Assembly: GCA_021234155.1 (NCBI GenBank)
Contig: JAJEKV010000008.1
Coordinates: 21,586,212-21,650,211 of the forward strand
Origin: Isoetes taiwanensis
Lineage: Eukaryota > Streptophyta > Lycopodiopsida > Isoetales > Isoetaceae
Length of the DNA: 64,000 bases
Direction: 5' to 3'
Part shown: positions 44,760-55,612 of the stretch, piece after piece
How positions within the stretch are numbered: position 1 is the stretch's first letter
Layout of the letters: each line of letters starts with the position of its first letter
The notes under the pieces: generated by a model
Database searches by the model: none
Told to the model about the DNA's origin: nothing
What the model saw: the letters and a program-made list of their open reading frames with translations, nothing else
Program-made: the position numbers and the translations under genes

Positions 44760-47700
44760 TACCCAATCCCATCAACATATAACATCTGAAAAAATACTGG
44801 ATATATTACTGTAATGGGTTGAGGGGACCAACCTTTGTTTTGTTTTGGGCATCAAATGTTGCCATTAATTATTTTGGGCATGGTTACAATCAGCAATTGT
44901 TTTGAGCATAGGTTGCCGCTCAAGCCCAAAGCTGCAATGATCGAATACAGAAGGCCATGGGGGAGTTACCATGGTACAATCAGTTGAATGCACACTTGGT
45001 GACTGAGAAGTCTTGATATGTAGGAACACCTCATGTTAATCTAGGATTAAACATGGCCATGACGGAGTCATATGGCACAAAATTGTTTGAATGCATAGTG
45101 AGTAACAGGAAAGTCCTAGTGTGTTAGAACACCTCATGTTAAATCCGGTATTTGACATGGGCCATGGAAGAGGTATCAGGTATAGTGGTGGTTCAAACTA
45201 TAGATTATTTCAAAGCTAAAAACTATTGTGGAGCTATTATTTTGCCAACATATTATTTTTATGCACTATTAAGTGGTTTAGGTTTTTCGTTTTTGAGTCT
45301 TTTTTCAAAACATAGGCCACAGCTTGAAGATCCATTGAACAGGTGCAGGATGCAGTTAGATCAGAGGTGGTTGTTAACACTAGACCTGTCCCTGGGACCA
45401 TTCCTGATCCATGGACCAGAACTGACCCACATGACCTCTGCCACTTAAACTCATGTAACTCATGAAAGAAATTTCAATTTTATAATATACCACCATCATT
45501 CGAGTCTTCACTTGTTTCTTAATGACCTCTGAGAATTTCAAGACCAATGGGGTCACATATACCTTGTGGTGATTGCTCAAACAATGGAGAATTTGGCAGT
45601 TTCTGCACCAGTCCAGAACTACTTTCTTTGATATTTCTAGCATAAAGTGACCTAAACCTTGCTAAAATTGGAGGTATTTACCTGTTTATCATAGAACACA
45701 TTGAGTTTTATGTTCCCATGTTTTCTTGCTATCATCTGACATCGGTGGAAGCCGCCAAACCCCATTTTAGTCAGAAAAGCTGCTTGAGGTTCAAGAATTG
45801 TTTCTCTCTCATTATAACAAGTTTTGATTTAATTCTTATGGCCATGAGTTGCTAACTATACGAGCTATAGTTTCATGATTTTTTGAAGTGTTTATAAGTC
45901 ATGTTAACCTCAACATTTACTAAAAGAATCTACTATATAGACTCCAATAACAACCATCCATAATGTCATGTGGGTAATAAATGATGCGTTCTATTTATAT
46001 CTACATAGAACATAACTCTTATCAACTTACATATAGTGTAACTAGGGTGTAACTATACAATTTTTGGAATTCAAACATGATGTACAACAGAACACATTAG
46101 AGCATAAAAAGTTGGGTTAACTCCATAATTATAGGTCCAAAACTCCACAATGATTAAGTTAGTGATGTTTATTGATGAATTCAAGTGGATGTTGTGAAGT
46201 TTAGCCATGACAATATATAAATAGACCACATAACATTTCATATATGCTTCTTTGGTTCATAGAAAGAGACACTACTTTTCCCCAAATATGCCTTTAAAAT
46301 AGTTCAAAATGTGAGAAATGATATATTATAGAAATCTCTTATATAGGTTGTATGGTCTTATTGAAAAAAATACCATGAAATCTGCTTATTTCTTACTAGC
46401 ATAAACTTCATATCTGTGTTACTGCTATAAAGCATTGTCATCCAAGTAGAATAATATTACATGTAAGTGATCTTTCATGTATATTATATTTTTTTATGGA
46501 TGCAAACCTTTTATCTCTAGTTGCATGTAAAAGTAATATGTTATTTCTAAGGTTTTAATTTATACTAGTTATGGTGCCCGGCGTTGCCGGGCTTTAGTGC
46601 AATTTGAGAGGGTAGTGTTTGATTGTCTGCTAGAATAAAGATTGTGGTGATCTTTGCATTTGACATGAACTTGAAAAGGAAGGTGTGGATATGAGTGTGG
46701 ATGTGGGTGTGACGGGGATTTGCATGTTTTGTGTTGCTTTATTATGTAATAAAAATGCCAAAGAAGACGTCTTTAGCTACATGGTGAGATGCATTATGAT
46801 ATGAAGTAGATAGATGTGTGACAGAGACACTTCTAGCATACTCCATGCTTTGATTGAGGCATTGACCACATACATAAATCGATGATTATAACAATAAGGA
46901 ACGATGTTCTATTTATTGTGAATTGGAAAGATCAATGGTGAGTGTATTAGATGTGGGCAATATGCTTTGGTTGGTCATATACATGGATGCCGTTTATTTT
47001 TCTCTCATATTTTATAGGTCAAAATGTCTTCAAAACCTATTCATATTTTTAGTTTAGAATATTCTCATATTTTATAGATCCAAATGTCTTCGAAACCTAT
47101 TCATATTTTTAGTTTAGAAAATGTCTTGTAAACCTATGTAAGTAGATGAGCGTAATATTAAGTGGACATACACATTCAAAAGTTGTGAAGGTGGACAATG
47201 TCAAGAAGTTGTAACATAGATACTGAATGATAAGGAGTACATATAGAGGTTTGAAAGGATATAGATGTTTGCAAGAGTTGTATTTGAAATAATTGATGAA
47301 CGATCAGTACACATGAAGAGAAGTTCAACATCTAAATGTTTCTCCTCGTAATGCGTTCACACTTGTTTTTTGCCAAACCTGATTTTTGTCATGCTCAGTA
47401 CCTAAAGTAGGGCTTGTGATCTTAATAAATATGGTTGAAATTGAAAATAATACAATGCAATGAGTGAGGCATTGTACTTGCTTGACAATGAATGGGCTCA
47501 ACTAGAATATGGGCCACACGTATTTTTTGCAATCGTCCCAGCAAATAGATATATCTTCGAACTGCTTACCTTGTTTCTGTACTGCAAATTGACTATACAT
47601 AGATTTGAACTAAATAGGAAACACATGTGGAAATTGGAAATTGTACAATGCAATGAGTGAGGCATTCTGAAGCAGAATATGGGCCACACTTATTTTTTGC

Positions 47701-48035
47701 CATACTTGATTTTTTGCACTAAATAGGCAGCCAGAAACACTTACAGGCATTGGTTAAGAATGTAGGCAATTAGAAACAATTGGCCAACCAAGGGCACAAA
47801 AGGATAGCACGTGCACATAGAAACAATTGATGGGCAGTTTACCAACAGTACTTTCCTGTGGCCCCCTATAGAACTCTTAGTTTCTTCTTTACAACTGCTA
47901 CTTTTGTCTTTCTACAGCTTCAATTTATTGATTCAACATGGTTCCGCCTCCTTGACCTTCGTATAAAAATATCATGAATGCCATTAATCAGATTAAACAG
48001 ATAAGTTTTCGAACTTTGCAAAAAGCAGGAGTTTA
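44760..48035. other. AT-rich anonymous DNA
   Basis: No gene recognised. CATATTTTATAG followed by CTTCnAAACCTATTCATATT is doubled near 47,005 and 47,065. CAATGCAATGAGTGAGGCAT recurs near 47,453 and 47,646 with TATTTTTTGC downstream of both. These are old, diverged duplications. Confidence 0.5.
46560..46600. repeat. GCCCGGCGTTGCCGGGC hairpin
   Basis: TTTATACTAGTTATGGT precedes a perfect 7-bp stem, GCCCGGC...GCCGGGC (46,577-46,593). A TATACTA-type start followed by a GC-rich hairpin resembles the 5' end of plant Helitrons, but no CTRR end was identified. Confidence 0.35.
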
Positions 48036-48040
48036 CTTAC

Positions 48041-48445
48041 AGGAACATGAGCAACTTTTTCATGATTCTCTTTGACATGTCTGTATGCAAAGCAATTACC
48101 ACATATTTCGCATGTGTAAGGTTTTGACTCTAAGTGAACCACGTTGATGTGTTTCTCTAAATTAGACTTCTGAGGAAAAATAAACTCCACCATCAACGTA
48201 AAGCAAAACACAAAAGTAAAAAGAAAAAAAGGTTTTAATTACCTTAGCATAAGAATAGAGACAGCCTGGATAAGAACAGCAGATTCTTTTCTTTGAACGA
48301 ACAGGTGTATGTGTCTCAAAATGCCGTTTGCGTTGCTTCTTTAAAAAGGCTACACCACAGCTTTCACAATGTGCATACTTGTGAGAAACCCTCAGATGAT
48401 CTTGTAGGTCAGCAGAACTATTAAAGGTCTGGGAAGACCCATTAA
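48041..48445 (-). CDS. TFIIIA-like C2H2 zinc-finger protein, two exons (partial)
   Basis: Reverse exons 48,445-48,243 and 48,169-48,041, with acceptors TGTACAG and TTTTTCCTCAG and donors GCTAAG|GTAATT and TTCCT|GTAAGT. They encode SSADLQDHLRVSHKYAHCES then CGVAFLKKQRKRHFETH, CCSYPGCLYSYAK, and after the intron KSNLEKHINVVHLESKPYTC then EICGNCFAYRHVKENHEK. Order and spacing match the C-terminal fingers of plant TFIIIA (KSNLxxHxxAVH, F(A/S)YKHVRxNHEK), the activator that binds the internal promoter of 5S rRNA genes and 5S RNA. The finger after YTCEIC lacks the usual GFPGC insertion. Remaining exons were not found, so this may be a fragment. Confidence 0.6.
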
Positions 48446-48900
48446 CTGTACACATACTAACTTGATATTTACACTTTGAAACATAAATTAAAAGGAAGTT
48501 AATTAGCTGTCATGCCTCACAAAACGCCACCACCTATCAAAAGTAACACCTATCATGAACATCTTCTGCAAATAAAGCAACTCAGAACTTGGAATTGCAG
48601 AACTCGGATGTCTCTTCATGAAGGAAAATAAATGTAAATGCAACCTGCAATGTTGCGACAATAAGGGCTACTTTAGCAACACTGACATTTTTCAAAGAAT
48701 TGAGATGGCAGACCATATTGCAAGATCAGAGTCCCCAAGCATAATGACTGCTTCAAACTCCGGCACTCAATTGGTGTATGCTTTGGAGAGGTGCTTACGA
48801 AAGTACAAATGCATACATGACTGTTAGGCTAACTTGAAAGAGGTAGTTTGGCGACTTACATCAAACTCTAACTGCTACAGGTCTTTAAATTCATATGAAA

Positions 48901-49089
48901 AGTTGAAGATTGACTTTGTAGCTACCCCCTCTTCAAAGTTGTGCAAGAGGGTGTCTATTCGCTATATAGTCATGTAACATTTTCTTATTACTAAATAATA
49001 GAATTTTTTATCCATCACAGAGAGAGAGAGAGAGAGAGTTGAAGATTGACTTTGTAGCTACCCCCTCTTCAAAGTTGTGCAAGAGGGTG
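48901..49089. repeat. 136-bp offset pair 18
   Basis: Copies 48901-48953 and 49037-49089 (53 bp). A (GA)n run sits directly before the second copy (49,019-49,037) and another directly after it (49,089-49,108). Confidence 0.95.
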
Positions 49090-49138
49090 GAGAGAGAGAG
49101 AGAGAGAGCCAGCCAAATGAAATGGCAAAGAACAACAT

Positions 49139-49302
49139 GAGACACAAGGTTCTCAAATGAGCATTGTGATCAATCCCATCGATCCGAGACATCGGATCGC
49201 CATTCTAGAATGGGACGAGCATGCATGTTTTGCATGCATGCGGGCGGCGCATGCCCATTCTGGTTGGGAGTTCGGAGACACAAGGTTCTCAAATGAGCAT
49301 TG
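49139..49302. repeat. 136-bp offset pair 19
   Basis: Copies 49139-49166 and 49275-49302 (28 bp). Confidence 0.95.
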
Positions 49303-49678
49303 AGATCTCATCGGCGCTTCCTCTTCTCTCTCAGCAGTACCTTATTCTCTTTGATTTGTTTCCCAGGCAGGGGAGGGGCTTCTCCCTGCTTGGTTTGGCC
49401 AATTTGGCGTTTCTTTCTTGTTGTCCTTTTCCGGCCTTTAGCCTTTGTCCTGTGACCTTCGTCCTCGATCCTAGTTTGTAAGGAAGTCCTTTGGTATTCG
49501 GGCGGTTTGTTGGTTTCATGCGAGTCCCATTCTAGAATCCCATCGATCCGAGACATCGGATCGCCATTCTAGAATGGGACGAGCATGCATGTTTTGCATG
49601 CATGCGGGCGGCGCATGCCCATTCTGGTTGGGAGTTCGCTATTTTAGGCGCGATTCTGTATCAACATCTCATCGGCGC

Positions 49679-49927
49679 TTCCTCTTCTCTCTCAGCAGTA
49701 CCTTATTCTCTTTGAACCCACCCTCCCCCCCCCTTCTTTGTTTTTGTATTTTTATCGCGTGGCACGCGCGTAATCAGCCCCTCCACTCTGGGAGGTTCGT
49801 TTTGTCTTGTTGTTTTCCTCTTCTCTCTCAGCAGTACCTTATTCTCTTTGAACCCACCCTCCCCCCCCCTTCTTTGTTTTTGTATTTTTATCGCGTGGCA
49901 CGCGCGTAATCAGCCCCTCCACTCTGG
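49679..49927. repeat. 136-bp offset pair 20
   Basis: Copies 49679-49791 and 49815-49927 (113 bp), 23-bp spacer. Confidence 0.95.
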
Positions 49928-49930
49928 AAG

Positions 49931-49995
49931 GCTTATCACTAGGGTTTTTCCTCGAAAACCCGAAAGGGCGGGGTTTTTTAATCCCGGTGATAAGC
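49931..49995 (+). ncRNA. LINE 3' UTR hairpin, copy A
   Basis: Perfect 9-bp stem GCTTATCAC / GTGATAAGC. The loop contains AGGGTTTTTCC, AAAACCCGAAAGGGCGGGG and TTTTTTAATCCC. A CACTAGCCCAAT phrase follows, as in copy B. No LINE ORF precedes it. Confidence 0.65.
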
Positions 49996-50219
49996 TTTCG
50001 GCAGGTACACTAGCCCAATCTCTATTAGCATTGTATTTTGTTGGGGTCCAAATGATATAATTGGATTTTCCCTTTATTTTTTGGGGGTAGTTCGCATGTG
50101 TGCGGCTACCCACTATCCACCATTGTAGAAAATCTGCTGAGATGAATAAGAAGCAAGTCTAATCGGGCGGTTTGTTGGTTTCATGCGAGTCCCATTCTAG
50201 AATCTCAATGACTGGTAGG

Positions 50220-51205
50220 CCAACTATAACATTTGACCAATGCTATGCCTCATAGAACCTAACAGAGTTGACCCTATACATGCCAAAAGTCTCATGTTAT
50301 TGATGTTATTCTTTAACTTTGTCTTCTATAAATGAACTTTGCTAGTTGATGCTCTTTCATTTGGTTAACTTTGTGTTAATTTTGCTAACTTTACTGAACA
50401 TGATTTTGGTTAGGTTACCTAGAACTATATTTTAAAAAAGCTTATAATGTTGCTAGTAGTGAAAGCAAAGAAGTCTATACCCAATTTATAACTTGAATTA
50501 ATTGTAGTTGATGATGTACCTCGAGTCTTACCTTGCATGTAAATATCTTATTCTTCTTGCTCCTGAGATATGGAGGAACTTGCATATGAAGAAACATTAA
50601 GTCAAAATAAAGCCTTTGGTTTATCACTACCTATACAAGAAATTTATCGCGGCGGCCTTGGCCGCCGCGAACATTTCTCTTTCTCGACCTCGTGTGCATA
50701 CAAACTTGGCAATGCAGCGAACATTTTTCTCCGCCGGCTCTCTCATTGCTAGAATTAGAATAGTTGTGGTTGATTTAGTTTTTGTGCACTATGTTTTTGT
50801 GCACGTTGATTTAAGTTAAATAGTTTAAATGTATCAAGCTCTAAAGAATTCATGATTCGATTAAATAGAAAAAATAATGTCTACGTGATCAATCCTTTAA
50901 AAAACTCAAAATTTCCAAGGGTTATAAATTGGATTGCCTGAAAAGCTAAATATGAATGCACTTTGTTTTTGAGAAAATGTTAGATATTTTTGTAAACCAA
51001 GTGTCCATACCAACAACTATAGATCAGCGCCATGGTCATAAGATATCAAGGACCAGAACCCGAGCACCACCACCCTGTTGGCTAACCAGCATTGTAGCTT
51101 CTGCTTTCCATCCCCATACATATACATTTTTTTTATCTCTGCACAAAACATTTTCCAAGTTGTCCCTTCTTCTTCATAAGAATTAATCAAGCTGATAATA
51201 TTCTT
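50220..51205. other. Anonymous spacer
   Basis: No gene recognised apart from the GC-rich hairpin listed separately. It flanks the gypsy insertion; I found no upstream Lon exons in it. Confidence 0.5.
50634..50685. repeat. GC-rich perfect hairpin in a dispersed element, copy 2
   Basis: TCGCGGCGGCC and GGCCGCCGCGA around TT, preceded by TACAAGAAATTTA and followed by ACATTTCTCTTTC. It matches the copy at 29.75 kb over about 45 bp with a few differences. CACTACCTATACAAGAAA upstream again hints at a CACTA end. Confidence 0.6.
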
Positions 51206-51213
51206 TAACAACC

Positions 51214-51588
51214 TGTTAGAGCCTGGACTCTAACCTTGCAAGAAGGATGAAACACCCAACAATCCAAGCTCAATCTATCAGAACAAGGCAATGCACAACA
51301 CAAAGAATCACCATCTCCATAGCTAGATCAATGAAAATAATCTCTCCCAATACACCGTCTCTCCCCGTTCTTCTCCCTCTGCTCTGCTCAGATAATACAA
51401 TGATGATCATGGCTCCACAATGCATACGTGCAAATATCCTGCACGCGTGCATGCGCGTATATCACTCTATATATGGTATATGATGAGTGTGGTGAGTGTG
51501 AATGGTGTGGTGAATGGTGAATGGTGTGGTGAGTGGTGACGAGTGTGGTGAGTGGTGAATGGTGTGGTGAATGGTGACGACCCCAACA
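51214..51588 (-). repeat. Gypsy LTR, left (3' LTR)
   Basis: 375 bp, TGTTAGAGCC ... CCCCAACA on the plus strand. It includes a GGTGAATGGTGTGGTGA-type simple tract at 51,485-51,580. Confidence 0.92.
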
Positions 51589-51981
51589 GTGGCGACCACA
51601 GTGGGAAAATGTGCCACTCCGTGGCAGAGAACCCACAACAAAACAAACTCATATGGTCCTTGGGACATGTCCCCAAATGACACATTTACACCCTCCTCAA
51701 ATCCAAATGACTAATACAACCAAACTGGTCCAAAATGACAGTGACGAAACAGAGTCTTTGTAACTGTGGCAAACTTTGAAAGCTTATATCTTGAGTTCCA
51801 GACCTCCGTTTGACCTGCACCATAGCTCGTTGGATTCGTATCGTCGAAACACATCCTTTGATGTGGGATAGATGAAGTATTATGGAACTGTCACCACCTG
51901 TTTTTACAGAAAAATGACCTGCTGTAACCCAAAAATTCTCCACAATTCTCTGTAATTGGAGCTATGCCAAATCCAAATCCC

Positions 51982-52609
51982 TTAGAATAACACTTCTCTT
52001 TCAAAATAAGGCCTGAGATCCTTGCCATTTCTGGGATTAGGCAACAATTCCCCTTCTGGAGTCATCAAGTAGAAAGCCCCACCTGGTACCTCTTTATCAA
52101 TCAGAAATGGGCCTTCCCATGGGCTTTGAAATTTGGATAGATGCTTCTTAGTGGTCCTGCACAACACCAATTGGCCTTCCTCAAATGGATTGACAACCTG
52201 TAACTTGTCTTTGATAAGCTTTACTTTCTGTTTATGCCTCATATTGAAGTCTGCTGCTTCTTGTCTCATCTCTTGCAATTGCAGCAAATCATCCATCCTA
52301 TTATGCACTTGATTTGGAGTTGGAACTTCTCCTAAATTCTCATAATAAGGTAGCTCCACAAATGAACACAAAGGAATGTCCAAATGAATAGGCATCACAG
52401 CTTGCACTCCATAAACCAATTCAAACATCCATCCTATTATGCACTTGATTTGGAGTTGGAACTTCTCCTAAATTCTCATAATAAGGTAGCTCCACAAATG
52501 AACACAAAGGAATGTCCAAATGAATAGGCATCACAGCTTGCACTCCATAAACCAATTCAAATGGTGTAAAATCCACAGTAGCTAACTTGTAAGTACACCG
52601 AAACTCCAT
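51982..52609 (-). pseudogene. Gypsy integrase C-terminal domain
   Basis: Reverse frames with ATVDFTPFELVYGVQAVMPI (family: TPFxLVYGxEAVLPVE), EMRQEAADFNMRHKQKVKLI, a FEEGQLVLCRTTKKHLSKFQ stretch (VWRR-type) and SPWEGPFLIDKEVPGGAFYL, the GPY/F module, ending in NPRNGKDLRPYFE. No chromodomain follows. The start is doubled by the 136-bp copy at 52,426-52,561. Confidence 0.85.
52290..52561. repeat. 136-bp offset pair 21 (abutting)
   Basis: Copies 52290-52425 and 52426-52561, in the integrase C-terminal region. Confidence 0.95.
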
Positions 52610-52676
52610 AAGGCACCTATCAAGGCTTCATGCCAATTTCTTTGATTATCCTTCTTTGTTTTGGCCAAGATAGCTT

Positions 52677-53018
52677 TCAGAATTTTGTTAGTAGACTCAA
52701 ACTTGCCCATTGCCCACATGGATAATAAGCGTAAGCTTGCACATGTTGAACACCAATCTTTTTACATTGGCGAGCTACTACTTTCCCCATGCATGTGGCT
52801 GCCAAGATATACTTATGACCTTTGGAAGATGGAGGATTGATAGGCCCAATGTAATCCAATCCCCACATATGAAATGGACCAACGCTCAAAATAGGATGGA
52901 ATGGCATATTATTGTGGCCTGTTAATTGTTTATGCCTTTGACACTTCTCACATTTGCTAACAAAGTCTCTAGTATCCTTGTAAAGAGTTGGCCAATAATA
53001 TCCCCAATGAAGGACCAA
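52677..53018 (-). pseudogene. Gypsy integrase, zinc domain end and core start
   Basis: Reverse frame LHWGYYWPTLYKDTRDFVSK then CEKCQRHKQ: the CxxC half of the HHCC zinc domain. Next comes FHMWGLDYIGPINPPSSKGH then KYILAAT, the first catalytic Asp of the DDE core (family form W-x-x-D-F-I-G-P). After that the frame jumps to KVVARQCKKIGVQHVQAYAY, so the second Asp region is missing; the expected Glu region is also not intact. Confidence 0.8.
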
Positions 53019-53053
53019 CGCTCAAAATAGGATGGAATGGCATATTATTGTGG
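52876..53053. repeat. 136-bp offset pair 22
   Basis: Copies 52876-52917 and 53012-53053 (42 bp). The second replaces part of the integrase HHCC region. Confidence 0.95.
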
Positions 53054-54190
53054 AATCATGTGCTTGCTGCAACAAATCATGAGTTTGCTGACCAACAACA
53101 CATCTTAGTAAGAGACCTTCCATAGTCCTCTTATAAAGAATAGCTTCATGCACCACATAACCAGCTGCTTGTACTCTAAGAGCATGCTTTTGTTGCTTTG
53201 AAAATGATGAAGGATAAGTCTGATCTTGCAAATACCTGTATATGTTGGCATACCAAAGATCCACCGTCTCAATGAACCCTTGTAATACTCCATTATCCTG
53301 AATTGCTACTGGCTGGTCTGTTTCCTCTTCTATTTCAGCACCACTACTCAAATAGGCACTTGGATTATGAGCTCCTTGAGCCATCTTAATATACTTCAAT
53401 TCAAATTCTTGTATGATAAGAGCCCATCTTGTAAACTTAGGATCTTGGACAGTCTTGTTGTAAATGCATGGCAATGGGTTCACATCCATATGAATGTGGA
53501 TTATGAGCTCCTTGAGCCATCTTAATATACTTCAATTCAAATTCTTGTATGATAAGAGCCCATCTTGTAAACTTAGGATCTTGGACAGTCTTGTTGTAAA
53601 TGCATGGCAATGGGTTCACATCCATATGAATGTAAACATACTTGTACATTTCTTTGAATTCCATTGTGAAGGAAGAAGATAATGTCTAAACTTATTCAAG
53701 GCCCACTTCAATGCCAACCCAAGATGCTCCACATGAGTCCATTTCGCTCTTGTGGAGTTAACAACCGCTAGCATAGTAATTCACATCATAATGCTTTTTG
53801 CTGATTTTTTTCGACATAGTGTGACAGCCCAAAGCCCTGCTCCCAAACTGTAAAGAATAAATGAAATGGCTCACTCATTCTTGGAGGAATCAGCAAAGTT
53901 CTCTCTTTTAATTGTGCAAGGCACCATTCAAATGCTTCTTGAGCATCTTCCTTCCATCTAAAATGCTGCCCTCGGCTTCATACAATCCACAAGTGGTTTT
54001 GGGTTACTTTAGCAAAATTATGCAAATACCTCCTACTAAAACCGAGTTGGCCATATAAGCTTCTCACTTGGGATACATTTGTAGGTGGTTTGACCTTCTC
54101 CAAGGCTGCAATCTTACCATGATCCACTTGTAATCCCTTTTTTCAAACATAATTGCCCAATAGTTTTCCTCCTCTAGTGAAGAAAAATAC
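53022..54190 (-). pseudogene. Gypsy RNase H and integrase zinc region
   Basis: The reverse strand reads MDVNPLPCIYNKTVQDPKFT then RWALIIQEFELKYIKMAQGA, the end of RNase H (family motif ARWxLxLQEFDFxIxxxxG), followed by the spacer to the integrase zinc domain, which breaks off after LLQQAHD. 53,700-54,190 keeps only eroded RNase H start text. The 136-bp copy at 53,497-53,632 throws the frame. Confidence 0.75.
53361..53632. repeat. 136-bp offset pair 23 (abutting)
   Basis: Copies 53361-53496 and 53497-53632, in RNase H. Confidence 0.95.
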
Positions 54191-54192
54191 AC

Positions 54193-54790
54193 TTAGAAGG
54201 ATTCAAACTTATACCATACAGCCCGGCATCTTTCAAGAACTTTTCTTAGATGATCCAAGTGATCCTTTCTTGGATTAGAAAATACTGTTAAGTCATCAAT
54301 AAAGACTCTCAAAAAGTCTAAAATATCATGAAAAGCATATGTCATAGCTCTCTCGAAATGTGGTCTGGAGCATTTGTGAGGCCAAAAGGTAATACCTTGT
54401 AAGCGTAGATGCCAAAAGGTGTTCAAAAGCCGTCATTGCTTGATGTGGTGGATAGATTTGGATCTGATTATATCCCGAAAGTACCCATCCAAGAAAGAAT
54501 AGGCCTGATTTCCCTGCAACAATATCCAAGCAAAGTGTCTATGAATGGTGTAGGAAAATGATCTCTTTTGGTAGCTTTGTTGAGATCCCCGTAATCAATG
54601 CATACTTTCGGATGAGCTTGTTGGACTGGTTTTGATCCTTGTTTCAAATCAATGGTATGCACCACAACCTCTGGTGGAATGCCTTTTAATTCTTTGTAAT
54701 TTCTTGCCAAAACATCCCTGAATTCTCTTAACAAAGATATCAAATCACGTTCCTCCTCTTGAGTAAGATCGCCTCCAATAGTAACCAATT
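54193..54790 (-). pseudogene. Gypsy reverse transcriptase
   Basis: Reverse pieces: GGDLTQEEERDLISLLREFR then DVLARNYKELKGI, VVVHTIDLKQGSKPVQQ, KVCIDYGDLNKATKRDHFPT, PFIDTLL, and after frame changes GYNQIQIYPPHQ, TFWHLRLQGITFWPHKC-like text, HFERAMTYAFHDILDFLRVF and the catalytic box VFIDDLTVFS (family form YIDD). These are the standard palm and finger blocks in order. At least three frame breaks and a shortened block between CIDY and the polymerase centre make it inactive. Confidence 0.85.
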
Positions 54791-55529
54791 CTTCTTGATT
54801 TCCTTGAGAAATATTAATGTTCTTGACTGAATGTGGTGACTGTAATGAAGGTGGTGAGTGTGGTGACGAATGTGGTGATTGTGGTGACGAATGTGGTGAA
54901 TGTGGTGACAGTGATAAATGTGGTGCGTGTGATGACTATGGTGACTGTAATGGATGTGGTGGATGTGATGATTGTGATGAATTTGGTGCATGTAATGACT
55001 GTGATGACTGTGGTGAATATGGACTGATCTGATTTACCTCATCCTCTAGAATGTGCGCATGCCACCAAGCTTCTTGTACTTGTATAGTGGGCTGATTTCT
55101 GTTTACCCCATCCATGCTTGATGTCAAAATCAGCATCTCTACTTGATCTAGATCAATACCTTGCTGAAATAAAGTGTCATTAATGGGTCTTTGAATGGAC
55201 TCTTCCTGCATGTTCACAAGAGTCTCTTGTAACTCATCTTCACCAATACTTTCAAGTCTTTGGATATACTTATCGGCAACTTGCTGCTGTAAATGACATA
55301 TTTCTGAAATTTGGGTACCTTTTAACCACTTGTACAAAGTCTTATCTTCCCTGTCACCCACTTCCAAGACATGAAAACAACTAAGACCTTGCTGCCCTGA
55401 CACCATAGCACTCTCTTTGCTGATTTCTAACTGCGGGCTGCTCAAAGAAGGATTGCAAAGAAAGGTACCTTTTGCTGATTTCAGAGGATGATCAATAGTA
55501 ACCTTGTGTTCTCCTTGAAAGATGTTCAT
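54790..55529 (-). pseudogene. Gypsy linker between protease and RT, with Ser/Pro/His repeat
   Basis: The reverse frame opens with MNIFQGEHKVTIDHPLKSAK, holds acidic text (LDQVEMLILTS), then runs into a low-complexity SPQSSQSLHAP / HSPHSSPQSP segment encoded by a GGTGAnTGT-type 9-bp minisatellite (54,830-55,020). The repeat unit resembles the GGTGAATGGTG tract of the element's own LTRs. No catalytic motif. Confidence 0.6.
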
Positions 55530-55612
55530 TTCGCGCTTCCTCCATGAAGTCTCAGCTTGTACGGCATCTAACCATGCTCAAAGAAGGATTGCAAAGAAAG
55601 GTACCTTTTGCT
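55439..55612. repeat. 136-bp offset pair 24
   Basis: Copies 55439-55476 and 55575-55612 (38 bp). Confidence 0.95.

Larger units (their letters stand above)
49139..50212. repeat. Mosaic of shuffled local copies
   Basis: Besides the 136-bp pairs, AATCCCATCGATCCGAGACA through GGTTGGGAGTTCG is present at 49,173-49,274 and 49,537-49,639 (offset 364). CTCATCGGCGCTTCCTCTTC occurs at 49,308 and 49,669 (offset 361), with a third partial copy of its downstream half at 49,815. CGGGCGGTTTGTTGGTTTCA through CATTCTAGAAT occurs near 49,499 and 50,164 (offset 665). No ORF of note. Confidence 0.8.

Noticed and set aside
51247-51483. Identical open frames in both gypsy LTRs (also 57,988-58,224)
   Set aside because: They lie in LTR sequence and are identical only because the LTRs are; no coding signature.
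54740-55032. His/Ile/Ser- or Cys/Gly/Asp-rich open frames
   Set aside because: Frame shadows of the GGTGAnTGT minisatellite; only the reverse frame in line with the gypsy polyprotein is meaningful.
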